DNA of 64,000 nucleotides from Pelodera strongyloides (taxonomy: Eukaryota; Nematoda; Chromadorea; Rhabditida; Rhabditidae): positions 241,959 through 305,958 of the forward strand of contig JAANDG010000123.1 of assembly GCA_036852015.1 (NCBI GenBank), written 5' to 3'. The notes beneath the pieces were generated by a model. The model was not told the origin of the DNA, searched no databases, and saw nothing but the letters and a program-made list of their open reading frames with translations. Shown piece by piece: positions 12,239 to 22,708 of the stretch. Each line of letters begins with the position of its first letter. Within the stretch, counting starts at the first letter, position 1. The translations under genes and the position numbers were made by a program.

Positions 12239-13230
12239 AAAGTAAGTGGAAGCCAGACAAAAATTTTAATCTTACACAGTTCCTTATTTACTAGAAGTAG
12301 CGGATTTTTTCTTGCATCGAAAAAAACCCCCAATATTGCAAAGTTATTACTACCATGTTTAATGCGAAATACTGGACGGTTTTTGAAACATATCGAGTAC
12401 ACCAGCATTCTTATGAGGACTATGCAAATGAGCATAAATTAGAGTAAAATCGAGCTAAATTCGAGCAAATTAGCATATATACGTAAGAATTCAGTTGTCC
12501 ACGATGCATTTCAAAAACCAGCCGGTAGTTCGCTTTAAATAATAACTGGTCATAGGACTATTGTAAGCATTAGGCAAAAATGAGCCTGACACTCGCAGAC
12601 ATGATCTTGGATTGTAAAGCGTGTAGCTCATCCCATCCTTTCACTAATTCACTTTGATGTTTAAAAGGGGAATAGTCCTGTGCTTTAGGAATAGTCCTGT
12701 GCTCTGCTAATTAGGGAACTTGATCCGGCTATCAACAACCCTTTAATCGAATTAATCGAATGAGATCGATGAATTAAAGAAGGAAATGATCTAGATCTAC
12801 AAGCACAGGGTGGAATGATCTATAATATGGGGAACTGATTGAATTTCTATTGATCCTTGGCTTGCTTGAGACTTTTTTTTTGAGAACTTTTTCTTGAGGA
12901 TATGTTTCTTATTTACCTACATGGATATCACTTTGGTCGCAATGTATGATAAGTTACGGTGTATAACAGTATAATCGTAGGAAAGGAAGTAGGTATTACT
13001 TGTATTGCAAAGTTATTAATACTACATGTTCAAAGAATAACTGGTCGTAGGACTACCATAAGCATTAGACAAAAATGAACCAGACACTCGCAGAGATACA
13101 CTTGCAGTGGTGTAAAGTGTGTACGAAAATTTTAACCTTACACAGTTCCTTATTTACTAGAAGTAGCGGAATTTTTCCTGCATCGAAAAAAACGCAGTAT
13201 TGCAATGTTATTACTACTACTACTACATCT
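12239..13230. repeat. Old tandem duplication, one unit split by a MITE
   Basis: The block containing CACAGTTCCTTATTTACTAG occurs at 12240-12357 and 13120-13215. The block beginning AATAACTGGTC occurs at 12541-12625 and 13035-13125. In the first unit they are separated by MITE family A copy 3; in the second the matching junction has no insertion. This gives a filled and an empty site in the same window. Confidence 0.7.
12359..12538. mobile_element. MITE family A, copy 3
   Basis: TTAA at both ends, ends AATGCGAAATACTGG and CCGGTAGTTCGCTTTAA, internal ATGCAAAT. It interrupts a tandem duplication, so its boundaries are supported by comparison with the uninterrupted copy. Confidence 0.82.
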
Positions 13231-14040
13231 ACATGTATAAGAAAAGACCAGGTAGTAAGATATATAGAAATGATCGTAAAGGAAAAGAGAGAAAGTTCCA
13301 GCAATAAGAGACAATACCTGAGCTTGTAAGGGAGAATGCCGACTACGATAGTGTATATATAGTGCAATAATAGCTATTTCATAATAGCTTGTTCTGGTTT
13401 TCTAATCATTCGCTTATAAGCCGTAAGCAAAATATCCTACGTGACTCGCTTTAATTTGGCGAACCGAGGTGAAGCTGAGCTTGCCTTTACTTTTAAAGGA
13501 GGAGGCTCACGAGAATGAAGTGCTCAAATAGTTTCCTTTTATCGACAGACGATGGTATTAAATTCCGAGAGAGATGCTTTACAAAGCAAAAGCTTTTAAT
13601 TGGAAGGAGTAAATCAATATAAAACTATGAATGCTATAAAAATTTTGGATCGTAGTAAGTAGATCGTAGTAAAGCATTACAAGATAAGCGAAAAATACGT
13701 ACGCACTATAAAAACCTCGTTCAAAATATGTTTTTTTTGTAACATAGTGGTCTAACTCGTCCTGGTATCCTAAACCTAAACGCCCACGCAATACACGCAA
13801 TCGTTGACAAAAACCGGCCTACTTATATCGCACCACCATAACATTCAAGAAGTCTCCCCCTATAAGTACTTATTGTACTAGTGGCGATTTTTTCACGCTG
13901 ACATTCTACATAGAGATTATAGTGAAGGTTGTTTGTAAGATATGCAGGATTATCGCGCGCAGACACTCGAAAATTCGCAGCTTTGGCGCGCGGGGGCGTT
14001 ACTTATGGCGTGTTTAGAGGGGACGTGGGCGTAGTAAACT
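13231..14040. other. Gene-free stretch
   Basis: No splice-bounded coding segment on either strand. The end of one old duplication unit is followed by unique non-coding sequence. Confidence 0.35.
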
Positions 14041-14450
14041 GAGATGATCTGGAAACGTTGTGTGTGCGTGGATATGTGGGTGGGTGTATGTGTGAGTGCA
14101 TATATGAATGTGGGTGTATGTGAGTGTGGTGTGTAGGTGTGGTGCGTAGGTGTGTGTGTGAGAATGTGTTTTTTTTTGGGTATTTGAGTACATTTGCGCA
14201 TATGTGTGTATATATGTGCTCGGATATGTGGGTGGGTGTGTATGTGTGAGTGCATGTGAGGGTGTATCTGAATGTGGTGTGTAGGTGTGTGTGTGTGTGT
14301 GTGTGTGTGTGGGAATGTGCTTATTTGTGTATTAAAGTACATGTGTGTGTATGTGTGTGTGTGTATGTGTGTGTATGTGTGCCCGTATGTGTGTGCGTGT
14401 CTGTGTGTCTGGTGCGAGTGTATGTGGGTGTATGTGGGTGGGTGGGTGTA
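14041..14450. repeat. GT/CA-rich degenerate microsatellite
   Basis: About 400 bp dominated by TGTGTG and GTGTATGTGTG with GTGGGTG interruptions. All long open frames across it are low complexity. A short GA tract follows at 14545-14580. Confidence 0.9.
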
Positions 14451-14544
14451 TTACATTGGGGAGGCTGAGTAAGTGTGCATGGGATATGAATGACTGCCGC
14501 CTAACAATTATATCGTTTTTGTTGGATGTCGATGAGTGGAGAAA

Positions 14545-14577
<33 letters not shown>

Positions 14578-15119
14578 TAGAAAGTGAAAGGGAGAGTATA
14601 AAGAAAGAAAGAAAGTGGTGGAGGGGGCACAAAAAACCGCACTCATTTTAAGCGACATGTATGGGTACGATATTTATAAAAATATATATTATTAGAAAGA
14701 ACCCAAGACAGTACATAAACAAGTATTTTGTGAAAATGGTCAGCTCTATAGATTCACATTGAGATAATCATCCCATTATGCCCGGTACAATAGCGGAACG
14801 TATTCGCGCGCGTCAGCGCCCAATTGCGTCCATAACGGTCAATCGAGAGTGCGCAGCGCGTAATGACTATCGAACCGATCACTTATGAACTCCCATAAAT
14901 TTTATTCGGGAATGCGAACGTGATATTGTGAGCAGCAAATCTGAATAATCTTGAATTGCGAAAAAAATTTTATTTTTTATTTTTTTTTAAGACCTTGAGT
15001 TTACGCTTTGCTAAGGAAGGGTCTATTCGGGGCCTCACTGTGGTCGAAACCTAACCATAAGCATACGAAGTATATCGTATTGGATAGAGGTAACTCCCCT
15101 TTATAGAAGTCACCATTAC

Positions 15120-15214
15120 TTTTCCTACCCCAACTTAAACATTGTACTACCCCAATCAGTAATTATGCTACCCCAAACCTTGGGGTAGTATTTTCCATAT
15201 GTGGTACTACTTTT
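15120..15214. repeat. Left part of a CTACCCCAA-type repeat disrupted by the LTR element
   Basis: Repeated TACCCCAA and its complement TTGGGGTA occur here and again immediately beyond the 3' LTR at 22709-22800. The LTR retrotransposon therefore landed inside an older inverted-repeat element. Confidence 0.55.
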
Positions 15215-15219
15215 GCTAG
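15215..15219 (+). repeat. Target-site duplication (left) of the LTR retrotransposon
   Basis: GCTAG directly precedes the 5' LTR and is repeated directly after the 3' LTR at 22704-22708. A 5-bp duplication is usual for BEL/Pao. Confidence 0.9.
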
Positions 15220-15741
15220 TGTCGTGACTGCGCACGACCGCCTTAATATCATGTATATCCTACCGTAATCTATACCCATTCATAGCTATATTAGTCTCAA
15301 CAATATATCCCTTAGATATCAATTACCGTACTCATCCTTAGGTATATTAGCATATATTATTTAGGAACTGTGTATTATATTATCGCTTCTTCTGGTTTTG
15401 GGTTGAACCTGCTGTGTTATTCTATGTATTCTACCCTGTAATAAACCCTTTCTACGGTTGATCCAGATTCTCCGTATATTCAGTTATTTGACTGTATTAT
15501 CGTCTTGCACCGTATAGTCCAGAGTTCCCGCGCCATCCCAATTGGGCGGATGATTAACTAGATTCGGAGGCACCCGAGACCCCGACTAGTTGGAGTTATC
15601 TAAACGCTCCTTTCCTGGCTATAGCGATCAGTGCGGTTTCCCCTTGTATATTTGTTACCTGTGCCACTAAGGCCAACTGGACTTCGGGTCGAAGAGCTAG
15701 AAGTATCCAAACTAACTAATATATTCTTTCTAGTTCTTTCA
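15220..15741 (+). repeat. 5' LTR of the BEL/Pao element
   Basis: 522 bp, TG...CA ends, matching the 3' LTR base for base as far as I can read. It contains CCCTGTAATAAACCC, a plausible polyadenylation region. Confidence 0.92.
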
Positions 15742-15760
15742 TGGTACCCTGAACCGTGAG
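15742..15760 (+). promoter_or_regulatory. Putative primer-binding site
   Basis: TGGTACCCTGAACCGTG directly follows the 5' LTR. The leading TGG would pair with a tRNA 3' CCA. The matching tRNA was not identified. Confidence 0.45.
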
Positions 15761-15799
15761 CGAACCTGGTGACATATTCAATTCAGTCTAATTTCATAA

Positions 15800-17608
15800 T
15801 TGGTGCCCCACAACTCACCTCACACCGGTGAACAAACTTCAATTCAAATTTCATTCATTTTATTCAAACTACAACTCAACAAAATGTTTGATTATATTAT
15901 TCTTTGTTTAATTGTTCTCCTTTTGTCTTTTTCCATTTGGCTGATGCTCGAGCGTATCGACTCGTGGTTTCACGGTCAACGTCCGGAAATCTGGCGACTT
16001 GTGAACCTGAAAGGAAAGCTCGATCAGTCAAAGAACTATTTTAACTCCCGTATTAACTTGGCTCAGAATCTGCTTGCAACTGACTGGGATAACTTATCAA
16101 CTGATAGATTGACAATCGAAACTCAGAGGCTGCAGTCTCTTATCTCAACTTTCGAAAAGATTGAAACTAACATTCAGCGCAACTTGTTCGAAGCCGATTC
16201 ACTAACTGGTACGAATAAAACTGAAATAAATAACTTTCTGGAGGCCGAGGAAATTGTGCGCACTCTAGAACAAACTCGCAATCTTATTATTCAATTACGT
16301 AATCTTGCGGAAGACATGACAATGACACTGCGCACAACTATTGAACTCACACCTATCGCGCCGACTCCCCAATTAGAAGCGCGAGAGGGGGCTAATCAAC
16401 TAACTGCACACGAGGTGTCGAGAACCATGGATTTGCGTTTAAACCGAGGTCTTCTAGAAATGGATGTACCAGAGTTTAACGGAGACCCCGAAAACTGGGA
16501 TCACTTTTGGGACGTCTTCTGCCCACTGATTCACGATCAGCCCTACCCTTCCTCAACTAAATTATCCGTTTTGCGAAAACGATGCACTGGGGCGGCGCAA
16601 CTGTGTATCATGCAATACCCGCAATCTGATCAATTTTACGAGGACATTATTGCTGCCTTACAAGATCAGTTTAACGATACGTACGGCAAGAAACTCGCGA
16701 TTTTTGCTAAACTCTCGAATCTTCCCCGAGCAACTTCTAGTGGTACTGACCTGCAGAGAACTTTCTACGCTGTTAAGGCTATAACTAACCAACTCGAAAG
16801 GTATGACAGGGTGGACACGACTCAGTACCGCAGTACAATCAAGTCTAAATTCCCCTACGCTTTCCTTCACCAACTCACACTACTGGAGAAAACTGCTAAT
16901 ACGGAATGGAACACATCTACTCTATTAGCGCACATTAAAACTCTCGTTGACACGTTCGCGGAAACGGAACGAGTCAGAAATATCAACTACGAGAATGCGG
17001 CTGCCTATACGATGTGCCTGTTTTGTGGCAAACTGGGACACAGAACTATTAAGTGCGCCCTACAACTCCCTAACCACGCCAGACGGGATAAACTAAATGA
17101 AGCCGGAGCCTGCCACCGTTGCTACGAAAGGGATCACGGTACCTACGAGTGCCTTGAACCAATGTGCGCACAGTGCAAAGGGCCTCATAACTCTCAACTA
17201 TGTTCTGCTAACAGAGTAATTAATAAAATACTTCCGCAGGACTACAACTCCACTCAGAAAACGTGGAATAACTCCGCACGCATCGGAAACGGGCCACATT
17301 GTAGGCAGAAAGCCCCAACTACAACATTCGGGAGAAAACAAAAAACGAATGTAAACAACTCACCTTTACGTTCTGAAGAACTCCAGTCCGCGTCGAATCC
17401 AGTCACTTCGAGGGCATGGAATCCGTCACCGGCAAGTCGGGTTCTGGCTCCACCTGAAAGACAAAATAAGGAACTGGTCAACTTTCAATTCGCAGAGGAA
17501 AACGAAGGAGGAGTAGACCGTGGAGGTGAAGAAAATGGAGAGGAACGCGAACGAGAAGGAGTCAATGAGGAGTACGAGGCGCGAAAATGTAAGTTTTTTC
17601 GTCACTAA
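15800..17608 (+). CDS. Pao-type Gag polyprotein
   Basis: 602 codons, uninterrupted. A second in-frame Met at 15884 begins a hydrophobic stretch (FDYIILCLIVLLLSFSIWL) that looks like a membrane anchor; either Met could start the protein. A heptad-rich region follows to about residue 170. Then comes the Pao Gag core (VPEFNGDPENWDHFWDVF near residue 225), a capsid-like retrotransposon domain. Three zinc knuckles lie near residues 406-470: CLFCGKLGHRTIKC, CHRCYERDHGTYEC and CAQCKGPHNSQLC. A Gln/Glu/Asn-rich tail follows. Gag would form particles and bind element RNA. A frame one base ahead overlaps its end and leads into the protease-like segment. The intact frame suggests recent selection or recent insertion. 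Confidence 0.88.
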   Translation: MVPHNSPHTGEQTSIQISFILFKLQLNKMFDYIILCLIVLLLSFSIWLMLERIDSWFHGQRPEIWRLVNLKGKLDQSKNYFNSRINLAQNLLATDWDNLSTDRLTIETQRLQSLISTFEKIETNIQRNLFEADSLTGTNKTEINNFLEAEEIVRTLEQTRNLIIQLRNLAEDMTMTLRTTIELTPIAPTPQLEAREGANQLTAHEVSRTMDLRLNRGLLEMDVPEFNGDPENWDHFWDVFCPLIHDQPYPSSTKLSVLRKRCTGAAQLCIMQYPQSDQFYEDIIAALQDQFNDTYGKKLAIFAKLSNLPRATSSGTDLQRTFYAVKAITNQLERYDRVDTTQYRSTIKSKFPYAFLHQLTLLEKTANTEWNTSTLLAHIKTLVDTFAETERVRNINYENAAAYTMCLFCGKLGHRTIKCALQLPNHARRDKLNEAGACHRCYERDHGTYECLEPMCAQCKGPHNSQLCSANRVINKILPQDYNSTQKTWNNSARIGNGPHCRQKAPTTTFGRKQKTNVNNSPLRSEELQSASNPVTSRAWNPSPASRVLAPPERQNKELVNFQFAEENEGGVDRGGEENGEEREREGVNEEYEARKCKFFRH

Positions 17609-17796
17609 ATGTAGTCAAAATTCCAATTCCTTCTCATTTTCTCCAAACAGCCAACTCCTTATTTCTCACGGACAACTCCCAATTTTTAATTGTTTTGTTT
17701 CTAATAAAAACTTTTTAACAAACTGTCGGGATTTTGAACCTTGCACGAATAACTCTGTGCATGCAACAACTGTATTAACTGTTTTCGATGAGTCTG
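17520..17796 (+). pseudogene. Pao protease-like frame, left part (broken by RTE insertion)
   Basis: This frame overlaps the end of gag by about 90 bp at +1 relative to gag and continues to the left copy of the 10-bp target duplication at 17787-17796. It ends inside a stretch with an FDES motif that resembles the active-site neighbourhood of Pao A17 proteases (usually FDxGS). The insertion falls at this motif. The remainder resumes in the same phase after the right duplication at 20283. Whether gag and this frame are joined by frameshifting or splicing is not known. Confidence 0.5.
17787..17796 (+). repeat. Left target-site duplication of the RTE insertion
   Basis: GATGAGTCTG here and again at 20283-20292. 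It marks the exact edges of the inserted RTE element. Confidence 0.85.
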
Positions 17797-20246
17797 TGTA
17801 CGCTCCCACCAGCGAGTATGACGACGAGGTCGTGGAGGAGCTTTATGACGACATTGAGCGAGAACTGACGAACAGTCGTGCACATGTCAAGCTTGTCGTC
17901 GGTGACTTCAACGCGTCCATCGGTCCCAGGGACGATGGGGAGACGTACGTTGGGCACTACGCTGCAGACACCCGTAATGACCGTGGTCAACGGCTAGCAG
18001 ATTTTGCGGAAAGTCAGTGCATGTACGTGTTGAACACCATGTTCCAACAACGAAAGCGTAGACTTTGGACGTGGCAGAGCCCGCAAGGTGCAAAGAAACA
18101 GCTGGACTATGTCCTTTGCAACGACGCCCATCGGGTCGTTGACTGTAAGATCGTCGGTAGAAGCTGGTGCGGCTCAAGTTCAGATCACCGCTTGGTCAAG
18201 TCCATCATCAACTTTGGTTCTGTTAAGTTCAGAAGGCGCACATCCAGGCGTGGAGACGTTGATCCGGGGTCTAGCCCGTGCTATAATGAACCAAGTGGAC
18301 TGGTCGAGGTACGGTTCACCTCAGTCGTACTCCGAACTGAGCCGGGAATTGGCGAGGGCATCAGCTGAGGCAAGGCCGGTCATTCGTGCTCATCCTAGAG
18401 AAAGACTGACGTCGAAGACCATTGAACTGATCCGTGAGAGACGAAAAAGGCTACATCAGGGTCAAAACGTACAGAGCCTCAGTCGCGACCTACGAAAGAT
18501 GGTTGAAGCAGACTATAAGAGCTTTAACGAGGTTAAAGCTCTCGAGGCGGCCGAGCGTCTTATGTCCATAAAGAAAGTACGCCAACGCTATTCCTTGCAT
18601 AAGGAGGCAACTGTGGCCATGATGGACAAAGACGGTACTTTGAAGACCAAGATCCAGGATATTGCCGATATCATCAAAGATTTCTATGGGGATCTCTTTG
18701 CTTCGAAGAAGCGTGTTCCGAAATCAGGCATTGAAGTGAATGAGGACGTGCCGGAGTTCTTGGAGAGCGAGGTTGAACATGCTTTGAAGAGAATGCCTAA
18801 TAACAGGGCTCCTGGCAATGATGGCATTTCCATTGATCTCCTCAAGTACGCTCCGAAGTCCGCTCTATCCGCGGTTTGCAGGTTGTTCAACAATATCCTC
18901 TCAATGAAAATCGTCCCTGAGAACTGGAAAGGTAGTAACACCATCCTGATCCATAAGAAGGGAAGCAAAGAGGACATAAACAACTATCGTCCAATTGCGT
19001 TGATGTCACAGCTGTCAAAGCTGTTTTCTCGCGTCATCTTGAACCGAATCAGCAAGTGGCTGGAAGAAGGCAATAGAAGAGAGCAGGCAGGCTTTCGAGG
19101 CGGGTACTCGACTATTGACCACATTCACACTGTGTGTCAAGTTATCGAGCGGTCTAGGGAGTACAAGATACCCCTCTGTATGTTGTTTGTCGACTTCAAG
19201 AAAGGCGTTCGATTCGGTTGAGAAGCAGGCGGTCCTCAATGCTCTGAAACATCACGCAGTGCCAGAGAAGCTACGTGTCTATGATAGACGAGCTGTATAC
19301 CCAGTGCGCCACGGACATCCAACTCCTTCATACACCAGTTACGGTGCCCGTTGAGCGCGGAGTCAAACAAGGGGATGTCATTTCACCCACTCTGTTTTCT
19401 GCTTCTCTGGAATGTGCTTTGAGAGACGCCAACATGTCCGGTGGTTATGACATTGACGGCGAAACACTACAGTTCTTACTATTTGCCGACGATGTGGTTC
19501 TTATAGCCAAAGACCCATGTACACTGCAGAAAAACCTAGACGAACTAATTCGAGTAACGTCGCTAATCGGTCTTGAGGCCCACCCAGGCAAGACGCAGTG
19601 GATGGCTAACGATCATTGTCCAAACGGCGGTGCAGATATACGCATTGGCAACAGCACGCTCGAAAAGGTCGGGAAGTATGTCTACCTTGGACGCGAGGTT
19701 AACCCCAGCAACAGCCTCACCGCCGAACTCTCTCGGCGTAAACAGTCTGGGTGGAAGGCTTTCTGGAAGCTACGAGATGTACTCACCAATGTGAAGCTGT
19801 CAAAAGAAGTGAAAGCCAAGGTGTTTAACACGCATGTGCTGCCAGCAATGACCTATGCTTCCGAAACTTGGTGCACGACAAAGAAAGACGAAGAATCCTT
19901 ACTTGTCACCCAGAGAGCCATGGAGCGTAAGATGGTAGGCACGCGTCTCCGGGATCGTATGTCAAACGTCACACTTCGAGAAAAGTCCGGCGTAGATGAT
20001 ATAATTGATAGGATATACAGCTCGAAACATCGATGGGCTGGTCATGTCATTCGTAGAAATGACAATCGATGGACCACTCGGGTCACAGAATGGCGTCCCC
20101 GCGATTACAAGCGTCCTCAAGGGCGACCGCCAACGAGATGGGCAGACCCGATGGTTAAATCATTTGGACGTGCATGGAATCGCATCGCAAGATGCAGGTC
20201 TTCATGGCGTAGTTGCGACCTGCGCTGTTGGCGAGCCAACAGCTGA
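17797..20246 (+). pseudogene. RTE endonuclease-reverse transcriptase, frameshifted
   Basis: Endonuclease motifs VVGDFNA and SDHRLV are readable to about 18250. A frame change near 18270-18290 leads into a linker (DQVDWSRYG-like). RT begins about 18800 with NNRAPGNDGI and ILIHKKGS. One extra G near 19203 breaks the FVDFKKAFDS region, and another shift lies near 19275. The frame then runs 19275-20246 with GVKQGDVISP, the catalytic FADD near 19482-19493 and the C-terminal RTE region (RWAGHVIRR, RGRPPTRW-like). The family copies itself by target-primed reverse transcription. With three frame breaks and a missing 5' end this copy is inactive. Confidence 0.85.
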
Positions 20247-20282
20247 TATAACGGTCTTCAAGGTATTCAAGGTATAAGGTAG
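17797..20282 (+). mobile_element. 5'-truncated RTE-clade non-LTR retrotransposon
   Basis: 2,486 bp between the two copies of GATGAGTCTG. It starts inside the apurinic endonuclease domain (VYAPTSEYDDE) and so lacks the N-terminal half and the 5' UTR. It ends with CAAGGTATTCAAGGTATAAGG, a short-repeat tail typical of RTE rather than poly(A). It is inserted in the protease region of the Pao element, in the same orientation. Confidence 0.9.
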
Positions 20283-20642
20283 GATGAGTCTGAGCTCCGT
20301 TGTTTGATACAAACTGGTATGCCAGCGAAAACACGCAAACTTCCTTTGTCCAGTACTGAACAAATACTTACTTTTAGTAATTCTAATGTAACTATACCAA
20401 CTAATTCGGTACTAAACAAAGGACACAGACAACTGTGCAACAAAGCCATCAGCCAACTTATTAACTTAACGTCAAGACTTTCTATGAAATGTGAAAATGG
20501 TGTTAAAACTCTGTCGTATTTTACCCGGTGTAACTGGAGGTCCAAGCCTCATAACTACGCGAAAAGCAGTCTGCTGCTCAAAGTGGCTAAGCGTTTTTTC
20601 GTCAAGAAAAAGAGGCGAAAAAAAATCGTATTAGTCATTTAA
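20283..20642 (+). pseudogene. Pao protease-like frame, right part
   Basis: Resumes in the same phase as 17520-17796 directly after the RTE insertion and runs to a stop near 20642. The end is very basic (KKKRRKK). No Pao reverse transcriptase motif follows, so pol is missing beyond the protease-like region. Confidence 0.5.
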
Positions 20643-22181
20643 CTATAAACTGAAGCAGCGTTTTAGCTACTCTCAACTACCGCAAGGCGAACTAATGTAG
20701 TGCGTACAAAACTGTCCTTACATCGATAACTTGCTCATGCGAAAACAAAATAAACGAGCACAACTTCAAATAAAAATAACTTTATTCCACATAAAGTGGA
20801 GTTAAACATACCACTATTTGTGGAGTTGAGTTGGAGTCCCGAGTTCCGTTGTGGGAGTTTTCTATTTAAATCCTCTAACTTCTAACTTCTTCGTCGGCGT
20901 CACCTTTCGCTACCGATCCACGACGGAGGATAACTGAAAATAAAACGGCTCAGTATTCATAACTAATAACTACATTGAAACATTATTCATGTGTAACTGG
21001 GTATGTTTAATTCAACGTGTAACAACTGCAAAACTTCGTTTAAACCTGAAACGAAAGAATGTAAACGTAGTTAATTTAACTCAACGATCGTTGAAAACTA
21101 CATCATGGTTATTATCACCTTATCACAACTTTCTCTGAATTACATAATCAGAAAAAAATTAACTCGCATAACAAGTGTGTATAAAACTAACCTGGTTATC
21201 CAGTATGAAACTTGTTGCCATCGGAGTTCACGTTCGGTCCCGCGGCCGTTTCTGAAATGCTAATAATAAAACTCCTATTATAATGTGGATAACTTATTCT
21301 CTTAGTAGTAAGGAGTAAAACTAGTTTTAAACAACACTATGAACTGAGAAAAACTGTGGTTTGAAGGGATTGCCCTGGCCTGAAAGCCCTTCAACCACCT
21401 GGACAAGAAGAAATAGTCTGGAGGGATTGCCCGCATGAAAGCCCTCCGACTATCGACGAGGATCAACGACGCTCACCTTTTTTTCTGCGGGTCTGCATTC
21501 GACTGCACGTCGGCCCGTTGTTGCCGCAAAACAACGCGATAGTGCCTGAAATGGAGACAGTCACGCACGAGGACAAGGACAATCGACTAAACACAATTCG
21601 CGAAATACTAAGACAATCACGTTCATACTAACAGTGAATTCGTTTGTTTATTTGTCCTATTCATCCTAACTTTTCTCTAAAATCACCTTAACTTCGGTTT
21701 CATCGATAACTGAGCCCTGACGGCTGCAACTATACGGTTCCCTTCCCCGGAGGGGCGCTACGCACCGTCTAGATAACTTTATATAAAAAACTAACAATAA
21801 AAACAACTTTAAATCGTAAAAATATAACTGCACAACTAATCCGAGAAATGCACGCTTGCTTTCACGATGGTTACGCAGCGCACTTCATCGCGTCGCGTAC
21901 GCGCGGTATATCATACAGACTGGAAGGCCAGCTAGGCAGTTACCGTAATCACGAGTAGACTTGCAGCCAGGATCCAAGTGTGATATTCGGAATAATACTT
22001 TGTAGTAATACTTTAACTACCGTATCCTAACTATGATACGAAGAGGTGTATAAGAGTTAGTTAGTTCCAACCTCGTTTCTTCGCTCTAACTTGTTCTCTC
22101 TTATAATTCAGGCTTTCTTATTTCCTCTATGTTGTTATTAATCTGTAGGTCCCTTATGGACATTGTCGTTCTTGTCGGGAG
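20643..22181 (+). other. Non-coding 3' internal region of the Pao element
   Basis: About 1.5 kb without a substantial open frame, where an intact element would encode reverse transcriptase, RNase H and integrase. It contains two related bulged hairpins at 21356-21451. A weak purine run directly precedes the 3' LTR and could be a residual polypurine tract. Confidence 0.5.
21356..21451 (+). other. Tandem pair of related bulged RNA hairpins
   Basis: Hairpin 1: GTGGTTTGAAGGG at 21356-21368 pairs with CCCTTCAACCAC at 21387-21398. Hairpin 2: AGTCTGGAGGG at 21415-21425 pairs with CCCTCCGACT at 21442-21451. Each has one unpaired T on the 5' arm. The loops are alike (ATTGCCC at the start, TGAAAG at the end) while the outer stems differ yet still pair. 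This looks like a selected RNA structure in the element transcript, for example in packaging or export; that role is inference. Confidence 0.5.
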
Positions 22182-22703
22182 TGTCGTGACTGCGCACGAC
22201 CGCCTTAATATCATGTATATCCTACCGTAATCTATACCCATTCATAGCTATATTAGTCTCAACAATATATCCCTTAGATATCAATTACCGTACTCATCCT
22301 TAGGTATATTAGCATATATTATTTAGGAACTGTGTATTATATTATCGCTTCTTCTGGTTTTGGGTTGAACCTGCTGTGTTATTCTATGTATTCTACCCTG
22401 TAATAAACCCTTTCTACGGTTGATCCAGATTCTCCGTATATTCAGTTATTTGACTGTATTATCGTCTTGCACCGTATAGTCCAGAGTTCCCGCGCCATCC
22501 CAATTGGGCGGATGATTAACTAGATTCGGAGGCACCCGAGACCCCGACTAGTTGGAGTTATCTAAACGCTCCTTTCCTGGCTATAGCGATCAGTGCGGTT
22601 TCCCCTTGTATATTTGTTACCTGTGCCACTAAGGCCAACTGGACTTCGGGTCGAAGAGCTAGAAGTATCCAAACTAACTAATATATTCTTTCTAGTTCTT
22701 TCA
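22182..22703 (+). repeat. 3' LTR of the BEL/Pao element
   Basis: 522 bp matching the 5' LTR at 15220-15741 throughout by eye. It ends CTAGTTCTTTCA and is followed by the GCTAG duplication. Confidence 0.92.
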
Positions 22704-22708
22704 GCTAG
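22704..22708 (+). repeat. Target-site duplication (right) of the LTR retrotransposon
   Basis: GCTAG, matching 15215-15219. Confidence 0.9.

Larger units (their letters stand above)
15220..22703 (+). mobile_element. BEL/Pao LTR retrotransposon, defective, carrying an RTE insertion
   Basis: Two 522-bp LTRs (TGTCGTGAC...GTTCTTTCA) look identical by eye and are flanked by GCTAG. Order: 5' LTR, gag at 15800-17608, a protease-like frame split by an RTE element, about 1.5 kb non-coding, 3' LTR. I find no reverse transcriptase, RNase H or integrase of Pao type, so it would depend on another copy's pol. Without the RTE insert it is about 5 kb. The matching LTRs imply a recent insertion, whereas the RTE inside carries several frameshifts. 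Confidence 0.92.

Noticed and set aside
14250..14660. Several 60-110 codon open frames on both strands
   Set aside because: They translate GT/CA repeats into Val/Cys or His/Thr runs; pure low complexity.
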